Assembly (NCBI GenBank): GCA_016222805.1
Contig: JACRQG010000010.1
Coordinates: 1-51,927, forward strand
DNA from: Verrucomicrobiota bacterium
GTDB taxonomy: Bacteria; Verrucomicrobiota; Verrucomicrobiia; Opitutales; Opitutaceae
Direction: 5' to 3'
DNA: 51,927 bases
The position numbers and the translations under genes are program-made. This document shows, piece by piece, positions 32,583-42,900 of this stretch. The notes beneath the pieces were generated by a model that was not told the origin of the DNA, did not search any database, and saw only the letters and a list, made by a program, of their open reading frames with translations. Position 1 is the first letter of the stretch. Each line of letters opens with the position of its first letter.

Positions 32583-34879
32583 GCCTCTCCCTCGATTCCC
32601 TCCTCCATGCCCGCACCGGTCCCATGACCGGCGAGCTGCTGCAGCAGCCGGCGGACTTCGGACTCGGGCGGCTGCCGGTGCGCCTGCACCCCGCCGCCAC
32701 GGCGACGACCGTCTGCGGCTACTGCAGCACCGGCTGCGGCCTGCAGGTGCATCTCGGAGCCGATGGCGCCGCCCTCAACTTGGGCGCTGACCCGGCCTAT
32801 CCCGTCAACCTCGGCATGGCGTGCCCGAAGGGATGGGAGGCGCTCACGCCGCTCGCGGCGTCCGATCGCGCCACGGTTCCGCTCCTCCGCGACGCCACCT
32901 CGGGCCGCCTCGCGCCCGTCTCCTGGCCGCAGGCGCTCGCCGCCTTCGTCGCCCGCTTCAAGGGGATCCAGCAGAAGCACGGCCCGCACGCGATCGCCTT
33001 CCTCAGCACCGGCCAGATCGTGACGGAGGAGATGGCGCTGCTCGGGGCCCTCTTCAAGTTCGGCATGGGCGGCCTGCACTGCGACTCCAACACGCGGCAG
33101 TGCATGGCCACCTCTCACGTGGCCTACAAGCAGTCGTTCGGTTTTGACGCCCCGCCGTTCACGTACGCCGACCTGGAGGAGAGCGATGCCCTGGTCTTCA
33201 TCGGCGCCAATCCCTGCATTGCCCATCCGATCCTCTGGCAGCGCGTGCAGATGAACCGTCGCTCCCCGGCGATCATCGTCATCGATCCACGGGTGACCGA
33301 AACCGCCCAGGCTGCCACGCTCCACCTGACCCCGCACCCGAAGAGTGACCTTACGCTGCTGTATGGCCTGGCCCACCTGCTGATCGCCCGCGGGCGTGTG
33401 GACCGTGCGTTCGCCGCGGCGCATACCACGGGATTCGAGGAGTTCGCCGCATTCGTCCGCGACTTCACACCCGCCCGGGTCTCCGCGACCACCGGAATCG
33501 AAGAGGCGGGCCTTCTGCGCCTCGCCGACATCCTCACGCAACGCGAGCGCGTCTCCTTCTGGTGGACCATGGGGGTGAACCAGAGTCACGAGGCGACCCG
33601 CACGGCCCAGGCGATCATCAACCTGGCGCTCTTGACGGGCCAGATCGGCCGGCCGGGAACCGGAGCGAACTCCATCACCGGGCAGTGCAACGCGATGGGA
33701 TCGCGGCTGTTTGGCAACGCGACGTCCCTGCTCGGCGGCTACGATTTCGCCGTCGCCAGTCATCGGGCGCAGGTCGCCCGCACCCTTGGGCTGCCGGCCG
33801 GGTGCATCCCGGAAGAGACGGGGTACGCCTACGACGAGATTCTCGATGCCGTGGAACGCGGCGAGATCCGGGGGCTCTGGGTCATCGCCACCAATCCCGC
33901 ACACTCGTGGATCCATCAGCGCCGCGTCCGCGAGATCTTCGGCCGGTTGGACTTCCTCGTGGTGCAGGACATGTACACGACCACCGAAACCGCGCGGCTC
34001 GCCGATCTCGTGCTGCCGGCGGCGGGCTGGGGCGAAAAGGAGGGAGTGCTGATCAACAGCGAGCGCCGGATTGGCCTGACCCGCAAGGTGGCGCGTCCCC
34101 CGGGCCAGGCCCTGAGCGATTTCGCGATCTTCCAACTCGTGGCCGAAGCCTGGGGCTGCGGGGAGCTCTTTCGCGGATGGTCATCGCCGGCGGCGGTATT
34201 CCAGCTGCTGAAGGAGCTGTCGCGCGGCCAGCCGTGCGATTTCACCGGGATTCGCGATTATGAACACCTCGAGGCGGAAGGTGGCATCCAGTGGCCTTGC
34301 ACGGAGGCGCCCGCCGGCATCGGCGGCGGGGGGGAGGTGCGGATCGACGCCGCCCGGCAGCCTGCGATCGGTCGTGTGGCGCCGTCCAGTGGCACCCATC
34401 GGCGGCTGTTTGCCGACGGTCGCTTCTTTCACCCGGATGGCCGGGCACGGTTCCTGTTTGATCCGCCGCGACCCCTGCCGGAGCCGGCGGACCAGTCCTA
34501 TCCGTTCCTGCTCCTCACCGGTCGCGGCTCCTCTGCCCAGTGGCACACGGGTTCGCGGACCGACAAGAGCGCCGTCCTGCGCAAGCTCGCCCCCACCGTG
34601 CCGACGGTGGAGATCCACCCCGACGACGCCACCCGCCTGGCGCTCGTACCGGGCGCCCGTGTGACGGTGCGCTCCCGCCGGGGAACCGCCACCGCCTTTG
34701 TGGTGGTGACGGCCACGGTGGCGCGGGGCCAGCTCTTCATGCCGATGCACTTCCCGGACGTGAACCGCCTGACCTTCCCGGCCTTCGATCCCCACTCGCG
34801 GCAGCCGGCCTACAAGGCCTGTGCCGTGACGATCGAACCGGACGGCGAGCCCGGGCGCGACGGAGCGGCGCCGGCGTAG
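32579..34879 (+). CDS. nasA: Molybdopterin assimilatory nitrate reductase catalytic subunit
   Basis: 766-residue bis-MGD oxidoreductase of the DMSO-reductase superfamily reducing nitrate to nitrite. The N-terminal [4Fe-4S] site is Cys46, Cys49, Cys53 and Cys82 ([15 protein letters not shown]). The predicted Mo ligand is Cys175 in [19 protein letters not shown], the NasA/NapA pattern. Other cofactor motifs are [56 protein letters not shown] and, near the end, [12 protein letters not shown]. No Tat signal precedes the Fe-S domain, so it is cytoplasmic. The GTG start overlaps the upstream stop (GTGA); ATG 32624 is an alternative that would drop 15 residues. The C-terminus lacks the extra Fe-S domain present in some NasA proteins. 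Confidence 0.92.
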   Translation: MSLSLDSLLHARTGPMTGELLQQPADFGLGRLPVRLHPAATATTVCGYCSTGCGLQVHLGADGAALNLGADPAYPVNLGMACPKGWEALTPLAASDRATVPLLRDATSGRLAPVSWPQALAAFVARFKGIQQKHGPHAIAFLSTGQIVTEEMALLGALFKFGMGGLHCDSNTRQCMATSHVAYKQSFGFDAPPFTYADLEESDALVFIGANPCIAHPILWQRVQMNRRSPAIIVIDPRVTETAQAATLHLTPHPKSDLTLLYGLAHLLIARGRVDRAFAAAHTTGFEEFAAFVRDFTPARVSATTGIEEAGLLRLADILTQRERVSFWWTMGVNQSHEATRTAQAIINLALLTGQIGRPGTGANSITGQCNAMGSRLFGNATSLLGGYDFAVASHRAQVARTLGLPAGCIPEETGYAYDEILDAVERGEIRGLWVIATNPAHSWIHQRRVREIFGRLDFLVVQDMYTTTETARLADLVLPAAGWGEKEGVLINSERRIGLTRKVARPPGQALSDFAIFQLVAEAWGCGELFRGWSSPAAVFQLLKELSRGQPCDFTGIRDYEHLEAEGGIQWPCTEAPAGIGGGGEVRIDAARQPAIGRVAPSSGTHRRLFADGRFFHPDGRARFLFDPPRPLPEPADQSYPFLLLTGRGSSAQWHTGSRTDKSAVLRKLAPTVPTVEIHPDDATRLALVPGARVTVRSRRGTATAFVVVTATVARGQLFMPMHFPDVNRLTFPAFDPHSRQPAYKACAVTIEPDGEPGRDGAAPA

Positions 34880-35114
34880 TTCCGTTTTTTCGGGACGGGC
34901 GGATCGGCCCCGCACCGCGGCCACGAGGTTCGGCGGAGGCCAAACTTGACTCGATCCTCACCGATCAACCTGCGTCTGATCGACTCCACGCGCCCTGGAT
35001 TCGTGGTTGCCCGGGGGAGGCACCGTCCTACGGTCGCCCTGGCCGGGTCGACCCCTCCCCACCGGCCCGCCCGCTTCTCCCTTCGCGCGCGCTTCACCCC
35101 GGTTCCCCCGCCCC

Positions 35115-38100
35115 ATGAAACATCGGCCCCTGTCCGTGGCGCTTGGCCTGCTTGTTCCCCTGTTTCTTGCCGTTCCGTCGGAGGCCGCGGAAGCGACCGG
35201 CACCATCACCGGGCGGGTGACCAACGCCGCCACCGGCAACTCCCTGGGCAAAGCCCGGGTCGCCGTCAAAGGCACGGATCTGGTCGGGTTCAGCGACGAC
35301 TTCGGCGAGTACCGCCTGATCGACGTGCCGGCGGGCTCCGCGACGCTGGAGGTGTTCTACACCGATCTCGATCCGCTCGCGGTCACGGTGGTCGTGCCCG
35401 CCGGGGAGACGGTCCGGCGCGACGTCGGCCTCACCAGCCGTTCCCGCTATGGCAACGCCCCTGGCTCCGTGGTGCAGCTCGACCGTTTCACCGTCTCCTC
35501 GGACAAGGAGACCGACGCCCGCTCGCTGGCGGTGAACGAACAGCGCTTCGCTTCGAACATCAAGAACGTGATGGCGACGGACGAACTCGGCGACGTGCTC
35601 GGCAGCAATGTCGGCGAGTTCCTGAAGTTCATCCCCGGGATGACCGCCGAATACAGCGAGGTGGAGATCGTCGGTGTCTCCGTGCGCGGCATCGGCGGCA
35701 GCATGACCGCCTTCACGACCGACGGGGGTGGCGTGGTGAGCGCCAACGCCAGTCCGGCCCGATCCTTCAACATGAACACCCTCGCGCTGAACACGATTTC
35801 GCGCATCGAGGTGACCAAGGTGCCGACGCCCGCGAACCCGGCGGACTCGCTGGCCGGCGCGGTGAATCTGGTGACGAAGAATGCCTTCGAGCGCGGGCAG
35901 GCGCGCTTCAACTACGGCGTCACCGTGATGGCGAACAGCGAGAACCTCACCCTGCGCAAGACCCCGCACACCCTCGGCGACCACCCCACGCGCAAGGTCC
36001 ACCTCGGGTGGGAGTTCGACTGGACCCTGCCCGTCAACCGGGACTTCGGCATCGTCGTTACGGGAATGCAGAGCAACAAGTACAACGAGCAGCACCTCTC
36101 GACGACCCTGTTCAACGCCGGCGGCACCGGCACCGGCGCCACCTTTGCCCGTCCCTATCTCCAGCAGTACACCCTTCAGGATGGCCCCCGCAGCCAGTCG
36201 CGAAGCAACGCCGGCCTGAAGGCGGACTGGCGGGCCACCGCGCACGGCGTGCTGTCGTTCAACGCGCAGCTGAACCGCTACGTCACCTACATCGGCACGC
36301 AGTCGTGGGCGTTCAACGCCGGCACGGTGGCGGCGCCGACGCCGGCCACGGGCGTCCCGTTCCGCTTCAGCGAGCGCGAGGTGATCGGGGCGACCGGCCG
36401 CGGGGCGGTCACGCTCTCCGGCGGCGGCCAGACCTTCCTGGGGGGCACCGATCAGGCCGGCCTGCGCTTCCGGCATGACGACGGCCAGTGGCGGGTCGAG
36501 GCGGCGGCCAGTGCCTCGAGTTCGGACCGCTCCCGGCCCAACCCCGGCCACTTCGCGGGTCTGACCGCGACCTTGAACGGGCCGGTGCGGGTGGCCCTGC
36601 GCGACATCGTCCTCGACCGGCCATGGACGATTGAGGCGTTTGACGCCTCGGATCGTCCGGTCGATGCCTACGAGATCCGGAACTACACGCTGACGACGGC
36701 CACGCAGGCCCCCTACGACAACGTCTCCGACCTGCGGTCCGCCAACGTCAACGTGCGGCGCCGCTTCAGCTTCCTTCCCTTCCCGACGGCCGTGCAGGTC
36801 GGGGCGGCCCGCAGCGTGCTCAAGATCGACTCCCGGGTGCAGACGGTGTCCTGGACCTACGCGGGGCCCGACGGCAACACCGCCACTCCCGACTCCGCCG
36901 CGCCGTATCAGATGCAATCCTACCGCAACCAGGATTCGCACTACGGGTTTCGCAACGTGCCCTGGATTTCGGCCAACCGCGCCTTCGATCGGCTCGACCT
37001 CTTCACGCAAACGGCGGGCAATCTTGTCGCCTCGGAGCAGTCGCGGATCACGGGTTCGGAGTTCATCCGTGAGACGGTCGACGCCGGCTACGTGCAGGCC
37101 GAGGCGCGGCTCTGGCACAACCGGCTCAACGTGGTGACCGGGGCCCGCGTCGAGCGCACGATGGACGCCGGCCAGGGACCGCTGGTGGACCTGGCGGCCG
37201 TCTGGCTGCGCAACCCCAACGGCACCTTTGCGCGCAACGCGGCCGGGCAGCGGATCCGGAAGCCCGAGGCCGGCGCGGCGGGTTCGATGCAGGAATTGCT
37301 CCTCGTCCGCCAGGAGCGCGCCTTCCGTGCGGAGCGTTCCTACGATGGAGTCTACCCGAGCCTGCACCTCAACTTCGAGGCCACGGAGAACCTCCTCGTG
37401 CGCGCCGCCTGGGCCCGCACCTATGGCCGGCCCGACCTCCCGGATGTGATCCCCAACGCCCAGTTCGCCGAGAACGACCTCAGCGAGCAGGACCACACCA
37501 ACCCCGCGATCGTCAAGGGCACCATCACCGTGCGCAACACGGCGCTGCGGCCGTGGACGGCGGACAACTTCGATCTCTCCGCCGAGTACTATACGCAGGG
37601 CGGCGGCATCCTCAGTGCCGGCGTCTTTCGCAAGGATATCCGCAACTTCTTCGGCACGGCGGTGCGCCTCGCGGACGCCACGCTCCTCGAGGAGTTGGGG
37701 CTCGACCCCGGTTACGTCGGCTGGAACGTCAGCTCAAAGTTCAACTCCGGCGACGCCCGCATCTCCGGCGGCGAATTCAACCTCCGCCAGTCGCTCCGGG
37801 CCCTGGGCCGTTGGGGGAGCGCGTTCACCGTCTTCGCCAACGCCACCACCCTCCGTCTCCAGGGCAGCCGGCAGGCCGACTTCACCAGCTTCATTCCCCG
37901 CACCGGCAACTGGGGCGCCTCGTTCAACTGGCGCCGGGTCAACTTCGTCGCCCGCTGGAACTACCGCGGGCTCGATCGGCGCACCGCCATGCCCGCCGTC
38001 GGCACCAATGCCTACCAGTATTTCGGCGCGCGCACGACGCTTGACCTCAACGGCTCGTACCAGCTCGGTCGCGGCCTGTCGCTCGTCGCCAGCGCCAGCA

Positions 38101-38222
38101 ACGTCTTCAACGTCCCGCAGATGCTCCTTCGCTACGGCGACGAGACTCCGGCCTACGCCCGCCAGAATCGTACCTCGGAATTTGGCATCGCCCTCGCCCT
38201 GGGGGTAAAGGGATCGTTTTGA
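35115..38222 (+). CDS. TonB-dependent receptor with N-terminal carboxypeptidase-like domain
   Basis: 1035-residue outer-membrane receptor. A Sec signal (LSVALGLLVPLFLAVPSEAAEA) is followed by a carboxypeptidase-like regulatory beta-sandwich (TITGRVTNAATGNSLGKARVAVKGTDLVGFSDDFGEYRLIDVPAG), then the plug (LGSNVGEFLKFIPGMTAEYSEVEIVGVSVRGIGG, ISRIEVTKVPTPANPADSLAGAVNLVTKNAFERG) and a 22-strand-type barrel ending in GVKGSF with the terminal Phe used for outer-membrane insertion. This resembles the sugar or lipid receptors expanded in Opitutales. ATG 35115 starts the signal peptide; codons upstream belong to the C/T-rich leader. The next gene, a ceramidase-like hydrolase, lies 54 bp away, which suggests joint use of one substrate. 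Confidence 0.9.
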   Translation: MKHRPLSVALGLLVPLFLAVPSEAAEATGTITGRVTNAATGNSLGKARVAVKGTDLVGFSDDFGEYRLIDVPAGSATLEVFYTDLDPLAVTVVVPAGETVRRDVGLTSRSRYGNAPGSVVQLDRFTVSSDKETDARSLAVNEQRFASNIKNVMATDELGDVLGSNVGEFLKFIPGMTAEYSEVEIVGVSVRGIGGSMTAFTTDGGGVVSANASPARSFNMNTLALNTISRIEVTKVPTPANPADSLAGAVNLVTKNAFERGQARFNYGVTVMANSENLTLRKTPHTLGDHPTRKVHLGWEFDWTLPVNRDFGIVVTGMQSNKYNEQHLSTTLFNAGGTGTGATFARPYLQQYTLQDGPRSQSRSNAGLKADWRATAHGVLSFNAQLNRYVTYIGTQSWAFNAGTVAAPTPATGVPFRFSEREVIGATGRGAVTLSGGGQTFLGGTDQAGLRFRHDDGQWRVEAAASASSSDRSRPNPGHFAGLTATLNGPVRVALRDIVLDRPWTIEAFDASDRPVDAYEIRNYTLTTATQAPYDNVSDLRSANVNVRRRFSFLPFPTAVQVGAARSVLKIDSRVQTVSWTYAGPDGNTATPDSAAPYQMQSYRNQDSHYGFRNVPWISANRAFDRLDLFTQTAGNLVASEQSRITGSEFIRETVDAGYVQAEARLWHNRLNVVTGARVERTMDAGQGPLVDLAAVWLRNPNGTFARNAAGQRIRKPEAGAAGSMQELLLVRQERAFRAERSYDGVYPSLHLNFEATENLLVRAAWARTYGRPDLPDVIPNAQFAENDLSEQDHTNPAIVKGTITVRNTALRPWTADNFDLSAEYYTQGGGILSAGVFRKDIRNFFGTAVRLADATLLEELGLDPGYVGWNVSSKFNSGDARISGGEFNLRQSLRALGRWGSAFTVFANATTLRLQGSRQADFTSFIPRTGNWGASFNWRRVNFVARWNYRGLDRRTAMPAVGTNAYQYFGARTTLDLNGSYQLGRGLSLVASASNVFNVPQMLLRYGDETPAYARQNRTSEFGIALALGVKGSF

Positions 38223-38276
38223 GTGCGGCTGGTTTCTCGCCGCTCCCTGTCTTACCCCTCTCCCTCCTCTTTGCCC

Positions 38277-39767
38277 ATGCGCCTGCCGGTTCTCCTGCTC
38301 ACGCTTCTGCTCCCCACCGCGCTCTCGACTCCCGCCCGCAGTGCCGCTGCCACCCCGCCGGCGCCGCTTCGCGCCGGGGCCGCCACCAGCGTGATCACGC
38401 CCCCGCTCGGCACGGTCATCGTGGGCGGCTTTGCGCCGTTTCCCGCCCAGGACGTCCACGACGAATTGCACGCGCGCTGCCTGGTGCTCGACGACGGCCG
38501 TACGCGGTTGGCCCTCGTGATCTGTGACGTGCTGGGCCTGCACCGCACCGTGAGCGTGGAGGCGCGTCGTCTCATCCAGGAGGCCACGGGCATCCCGCCG
38601 GAAAACGTCGTCGTGGCCGGCACCCACACGCACTCCGCCGGGACGGCGCTCGGTGAAAGCCGGTTCGTGTACGAACAGCCGCTCGATGACTACCAGCGCT
38701 TCGTCGCGCGCCGCGTCGCGGACGGGGTCAGCCGGGCCGTCAACCGCCTCCGCCCGGCCGAGATTGCGTTTGGCTCGGTGGCAGTGCCCGAGCACGTCTT
38801 CAACCGGCGCTGGCACATGCGGGAAGGCACCGCTCCCCCGAGTCCGTTCGGCCGGGTCGAGCGCGTGAGGATGAACCCGCCTGCCGGCAGCCCCAACCTC
38901 GTCGAACCCGCCGGCCCGACCGATCCCGAGGTCTCGTTCATCGCCCTGCGGGAACCGGGTGGGCGCCCGATCTCCGTCTTTGCCGCCTATTCGCTCCACT
39001 ACGTCGGCGGCGTGGCCGGCCGCGCGATCTCGGCGGACTACTTCGGGGTTTTCTGCGAGGAGCTGAAGCGACTCGTGGCACCTGCGGATGATGGTCCGCC
39101 GTTCGTGGCGCTTCTCGCCAATGGCACGAGCGGCGACATCAACAACATCAACTTCCGCACCCCCGAGCCGCGCCGTCCGGCCTATGAGAAGATGCGCCTG
39201 GTCGGCCGCGACGTCGCCGCCCGCGTCCACGGCGCCCTCGCGGGTGTCACCTGGCGGGATCGCGCCCCGCTGGCCGCCCGCTATCGCGAGATCCCGGTGG
39301 CGTGGCGCACGATCGAACCGGAGTTGCTCGCGTGGGCCCGGGAGGTCGAGGCCCGCGCGCCGCGGCTGCCGCGGGGCGACATTCCGGTGGGCGCCCGCTG
39401 GGCGACCACGCCCGACTGGGTGCAGCGCCTCAGCTACGCCGGTCGGGTGCAGATTCTCGCCCAGGCGGTGCCGCCGGCGCGGATTCCGCTGCAGATGCTG
39501 CGCATCGGTGATGTCGGCATCGGCACGACGCCGTGCGAGACGTTCGCGGAGATGGGGCTCGAGTTCAAGCGACGCAGCCCCCTCGCGCCCTCATTCCTGA
39601 TCGAGCTGAACCACGGTTATTTCGGCTACCTGCCCACGCCGCGGCACTTCGAGCTCGGCGGCTACGAGACGTGGCCGGGCACCAATTACCTCGAACCCAC
39701 GGCTTCGGAGAAGATGCTGGGAACCCTGCTCGAGATGGCGGGGGAGCTCAAGGGCGCCGCTCGCTGA
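38277..39767 (+). CDS. Neutral/alkaline ceramidase-like secreted hydrolase
   Basis: 496-residue protein with a signal peptide (RLPVLLLTLLLPTALSTPARSAAA) and a neutral-ceramidase N-terminal-type domain. Visible features are RAGAATSVITPPLGTVIVGGF, DELHARCLVLDDG and the metal-binding GTHTHSAGT (His117, His119). It is shorter than ceramidases with the C-terminal Ig-like domain (about 650-750 residues), so only the catalytic domain is present. In Verrucomicrobiota many such proteins have unknown amide substrates, and true ceramidase activity is not shown. ATG 38277 is chosen over GTG 38223 because it begins the signal peptide. The leader is C/T-rich with no ribosome site. Confidence 0.8.
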   Translation: MRLPVLLLTLLLPTALSTPARSAAATPPAPLRAGAATSVITPPLGTVIVGGFAPFPAQDVHDELHARCLVLDDGRTRLALVICDVLGLHRTVSVEARRLIQEATGIPPENVVVAGTHTHSAGTALGESRFVYEQPLDDYQRFVARRVADGVSRAVNRLRPAEIAFGSVAVPEHVFNRRWHMREGTAPPSPFGRVERVRMNPPAGSPNLVEPAGPTDPEVSFIALREPGGRPISVFAAYSLHYVGGVAGRAISADYFGVFCEELKRLVAPADDGPPFVALLANGTSGDINNINFRTPEPRRPAYEKMRLVGRDVAARVHGALAGVTWRDRAPLAARYREIPVAWRTIEPELLAWAREVEARAPRLPRGDIPVGARWATTPDWVQRLSYAGRVQILAQAVPPARIPLQMLRIGDVGIGTTPCETFAEMGLEFKRRSPLAPSFLIELNHGYFGYLPTPRHFELGGYETWPGTNYLEPTASEKMLGTLLEMAGELKGAAR

Positions 39768-39906
39768 AGGAACCTCGCACGCTGCGGACGCGGCCGGGTG
39801 GGAGGACTCCGTCGGCACCAGCACCGCACTCGAACGTTGCTCTGTCGTCGGGCGCGGCGAGCCCGGCGGAACGGGGTCGACCGCCACGATGAATTCGGCC
39901 GGGGTC

Positions 39907-39932
39907 GCCGCCCCCGGCTACATGGGGGCGGC
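39907..39932. terminator. Stem-loop between convergent genes; degenerate copy of the GC-rich repeat
   Basis: GCCGCCCCC (39907-39915) pairs perfectly with GGGGGCGGC (39924-39932) around an 8-nt loop. It lies between the convergent ceramidase-like and TonB-receptor genes and 24 bp past the receptor stop, a good place for a two-way terminator, although no T-tract follows. The left arm and loop (CGGGGTCGCCGCCCCCGGCTACA) look like the right arm of the GC-rich repeat family. Confidence 0.4.
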
Positions 39933-39956
39933 CGGGCTGGCTGCGGTCGCCGTTTC

Positions 39957-42900
39957 TCAGAACTTCACCGTCGCGCTGAGGGTGTAATTCCGCGGCGTGA
40001 GATAATAGAGGTTCGACGGGGTGGCGACGCGTGCCGGCGTGGCCAGGTTGCCGCCCACCGGCCGCTGCACGGTGGCGACGTAGAGCGGCTCCGCGTAGTC
40101 GAGGAGGTTGTCGATCTTGAAATCGAGCTGCACGGTGTAGCCGCGGCCGAGCCGGAAGTTGTAGCCCAGCACCAGCGTCGCGGTCGTGTAGCCGCGGACA
40201 TAGACCGGGTCGAGCGCACCGGCGTTCGGATCGTCGATCGCGCTGGTGGGCGAGGTCGGGTCGACGATGGTGTCGCCGCCGCGGTAGCCGATTGCCTGGC
40301 GGCCGCGGTAGTTGGCGCCGGCCCCGAGGCGCAGGCCCTTGAGGCGGCCTTCGCGGAACGAGTAGTCGGCGAAGAGATTGCCGGAGAGGAGCGGCAGGCG
40401 GGTCACGAGTTGCGCGCCGGGCACGACGTTGGCGCGAATCGTCTGCAGGCTGTTCCAGGCGCTGGCGACGCCATTGGCGTCGGGGGAGCGGATTGTCGTG
40501 GGCACGGCCGCGTTGACGGCGGCGATGTTGGTGCGCGCGTCGATCAGGACGCTGGTGTCGGCGGCAATCTGGCGCAGCACGGGTTCCTTGGCGGCGTAGT
40601 AGCCTGCGAACCCGGCGGCCACGTTGGTCTGGTAGGTGCGCGGGCGGGCGGCGTTGGCCGTGACGCGAAGCGAGCGTGTGGGGTTGGCGACGAGTTCGAT
40701 TTCGTAGCCGTCGTTGTTCGAGTCACGCGTGTCGAAGAAGCGAGGCACCGGCGTGAGGCCGCGCAGGTTGCCCTGGCCGGCGGCGGGCGCCGGGCCACTG
40801 GCCGGAGTCGGGCTCGCCGTCGCAAAGGTGTTGAGGTTGGACTGGGCGGTGGAGCTGAAGTCGAACACCTGCCCGGTCTGCCGGCCGCGGTAGTAGCCGA
40901 GCGTGGCGGAGAGGCGACCGTCGGCGAGGGTCTGGCGCACGCCCGTGCTCCATTCCGCGGCGACCTGCGGCCCGTAGTACGAACCATAGATGTTCTGCCG
41001 CGCGGCGCTCGGGTTGAAGGTCGTGGAGTAGTTGTAGAACACGCTCAGGGCGCGCGCCAGGTGGCCGACGCCGCCGACGGTGTAGGTGGTCTTGCGCACG
41101 CGGACCTCCGGCGGGGCGAAGTCGTCCTGGAAGCGATCGTTCGCGTACTGGGCGAGCGGCACGAGACCGTTGCGCGGCCGGGTGGTGGCGGGGATGGCGC
41201 TGCCGGTGGGCACCCCCGTCGCGCTCTTCGGCACATAGGTGAGGGAGCCGAAGTCTGCGGGTGCCGCCGGCCGGTAGTGGTACGTCAGTCCGTCCCAGTT
41301 GGCTGGATAGTCGCCGGGGACGCGCGAGAACTGGCTGTAGGCGAGGTAGCGATCGTGGCGGACGGCTCCGAGCAGGTGGATCCGGCCCTTGAACAGGGCT
41401 CCCTTCAAGGCGCCCTGAAACGTGTCGAGCGTGGTGTAGTTGACCGCCGGGACCACGGTCGTGCCGCCGATGTCCTTCACCCATCCGGTGGGGTAGGTCA
41501 CGCCACCGTAGGAGACGGAAGGCACCTCCGGCGTCGGAAGGTCGGGCTGATCCCAATAGTAGCGGTAGTAGACGACGTCGGTGTACGACGGGGTGACCCA
41601 CGTGCGTGGGTCCGGGCTGCGCTTGCCGGTGAACGCGGTGGGATCGCTGACCGAGTTGCTGTTGCTGTGCTGCCAGGCGGCATTGGCGCTGAAGTCGCCA
41701 TAGCGGGTGTTTTTCAGCAGGTAGGCGAGCGCGGCGCGGGTGCTCTCGGTTTGGGCGCCGACGCGGATGCGCAGGCGGTAACCCTGGCTGTACGGCTGGA
41801 GGAATTCGGGATTCGGCGTGCCGTCGGGCAGGTTGCGGTTGATGTCGATGTAGACCTGGGGCAGGCCGCGACTGTTGATGTACTCGGTGGTGCGGCGTTC
41901 CCGGGTGTAGTTGTGATCGAGGCTGGCGAAGAGGCGCTCGCCGAAACGCTGGTTGAGAAAGACCGAAAAGGACCGGGCGGGCTGGACGAAGGACGGATTG
42001 TTCGACGACACCGCGAATTCGCGCCCCGGAAACCGGAACCGCGAGCCGCTGGTCGCCCGGTCGAAGCGACCCGCGGGCAGGTTCAGCGCCTCGTTGAAGG
42101 GATTGCCCGCGATGTTGGCGCTCGGTCCGGTGACGAGGACGCCGCCAACGGAGACGTTGGCGTTGGCGTTGCCGCCGAGGGTCTGCGCCGTGCGCGAGAC
42201 GTCGATCACGCCGCCAAAAGCCGGGGCGTAGACGAAGAACGGCGTGGTGGCGTTGCCCCACTGGCTGTAGCCCTTCGCAGTGGCGTCGGAGGGCAGGCCG
42301 GTGGCCGGCACGAGGGCGTTCAGCACCGTCACACCGTCCCAGCCGGTGAAGCGGTCGGTGAAGGTCATGAACGGATTGTTGCGGCGCACGTCCGCGACTT
42401 CGCCCTGGAGGCGCAGTTGCGTGGTGCGCGTCAGGTTGATGGTCGAGGCGAGCGTCGCCCCGCGTTTGCGCTCGCGGTCGAATTGGCGCCAGCCCTCGCG
42501 ATCGGCGTAGAGGAGATCGAGGCGCAGCGCGAAGTGGCGGTTCACGGCGAGGTTCGAGTCGAGGGTGAAACGCTGGTTGGACCAGGAGCCGTAGGAGGCG
42601 CGGACCTCGTGAAACGTCTTGTCGGTGCGGGCGGTGCGGGAGACGGCGTTGATCGTGCCGCTGAAGTCGCCGTTGCCGAAGAGCACGGCGTTGGGGCCGC
42701 GGGCGTAGTCGATGCGCTCCAGGTTGTACGAGTCGTAGTTGACGGCGAAGGGGAAGAAATCGCGCTGGGTGGCGGCGCTGGAGCCACCGCGGAAGGAGAT
42801 TTGCGTGGCGGCGCCGAAGATCTCGGTGGCGCCCTGGTCGCGGACGTCGGCGACGTTGACCGACCACTTGCTCGCCTCAGTCACGCTGTCGAGGCCGAGC

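Noticed and set aside
34879-34896. Small stem with T6 loop at the end of nasA
   Set aside because: The T-run is in the loop, not after the stem, and the stem has only six pairs including a wobble; not a credible intrinsic terminator.
35094-37496. 800-residue open frame on the minus strand
   Set aside because: Antisense to the first TonB receptor, with no recognisable domain; the receptor strand has signal peptide, plug and barrel end.
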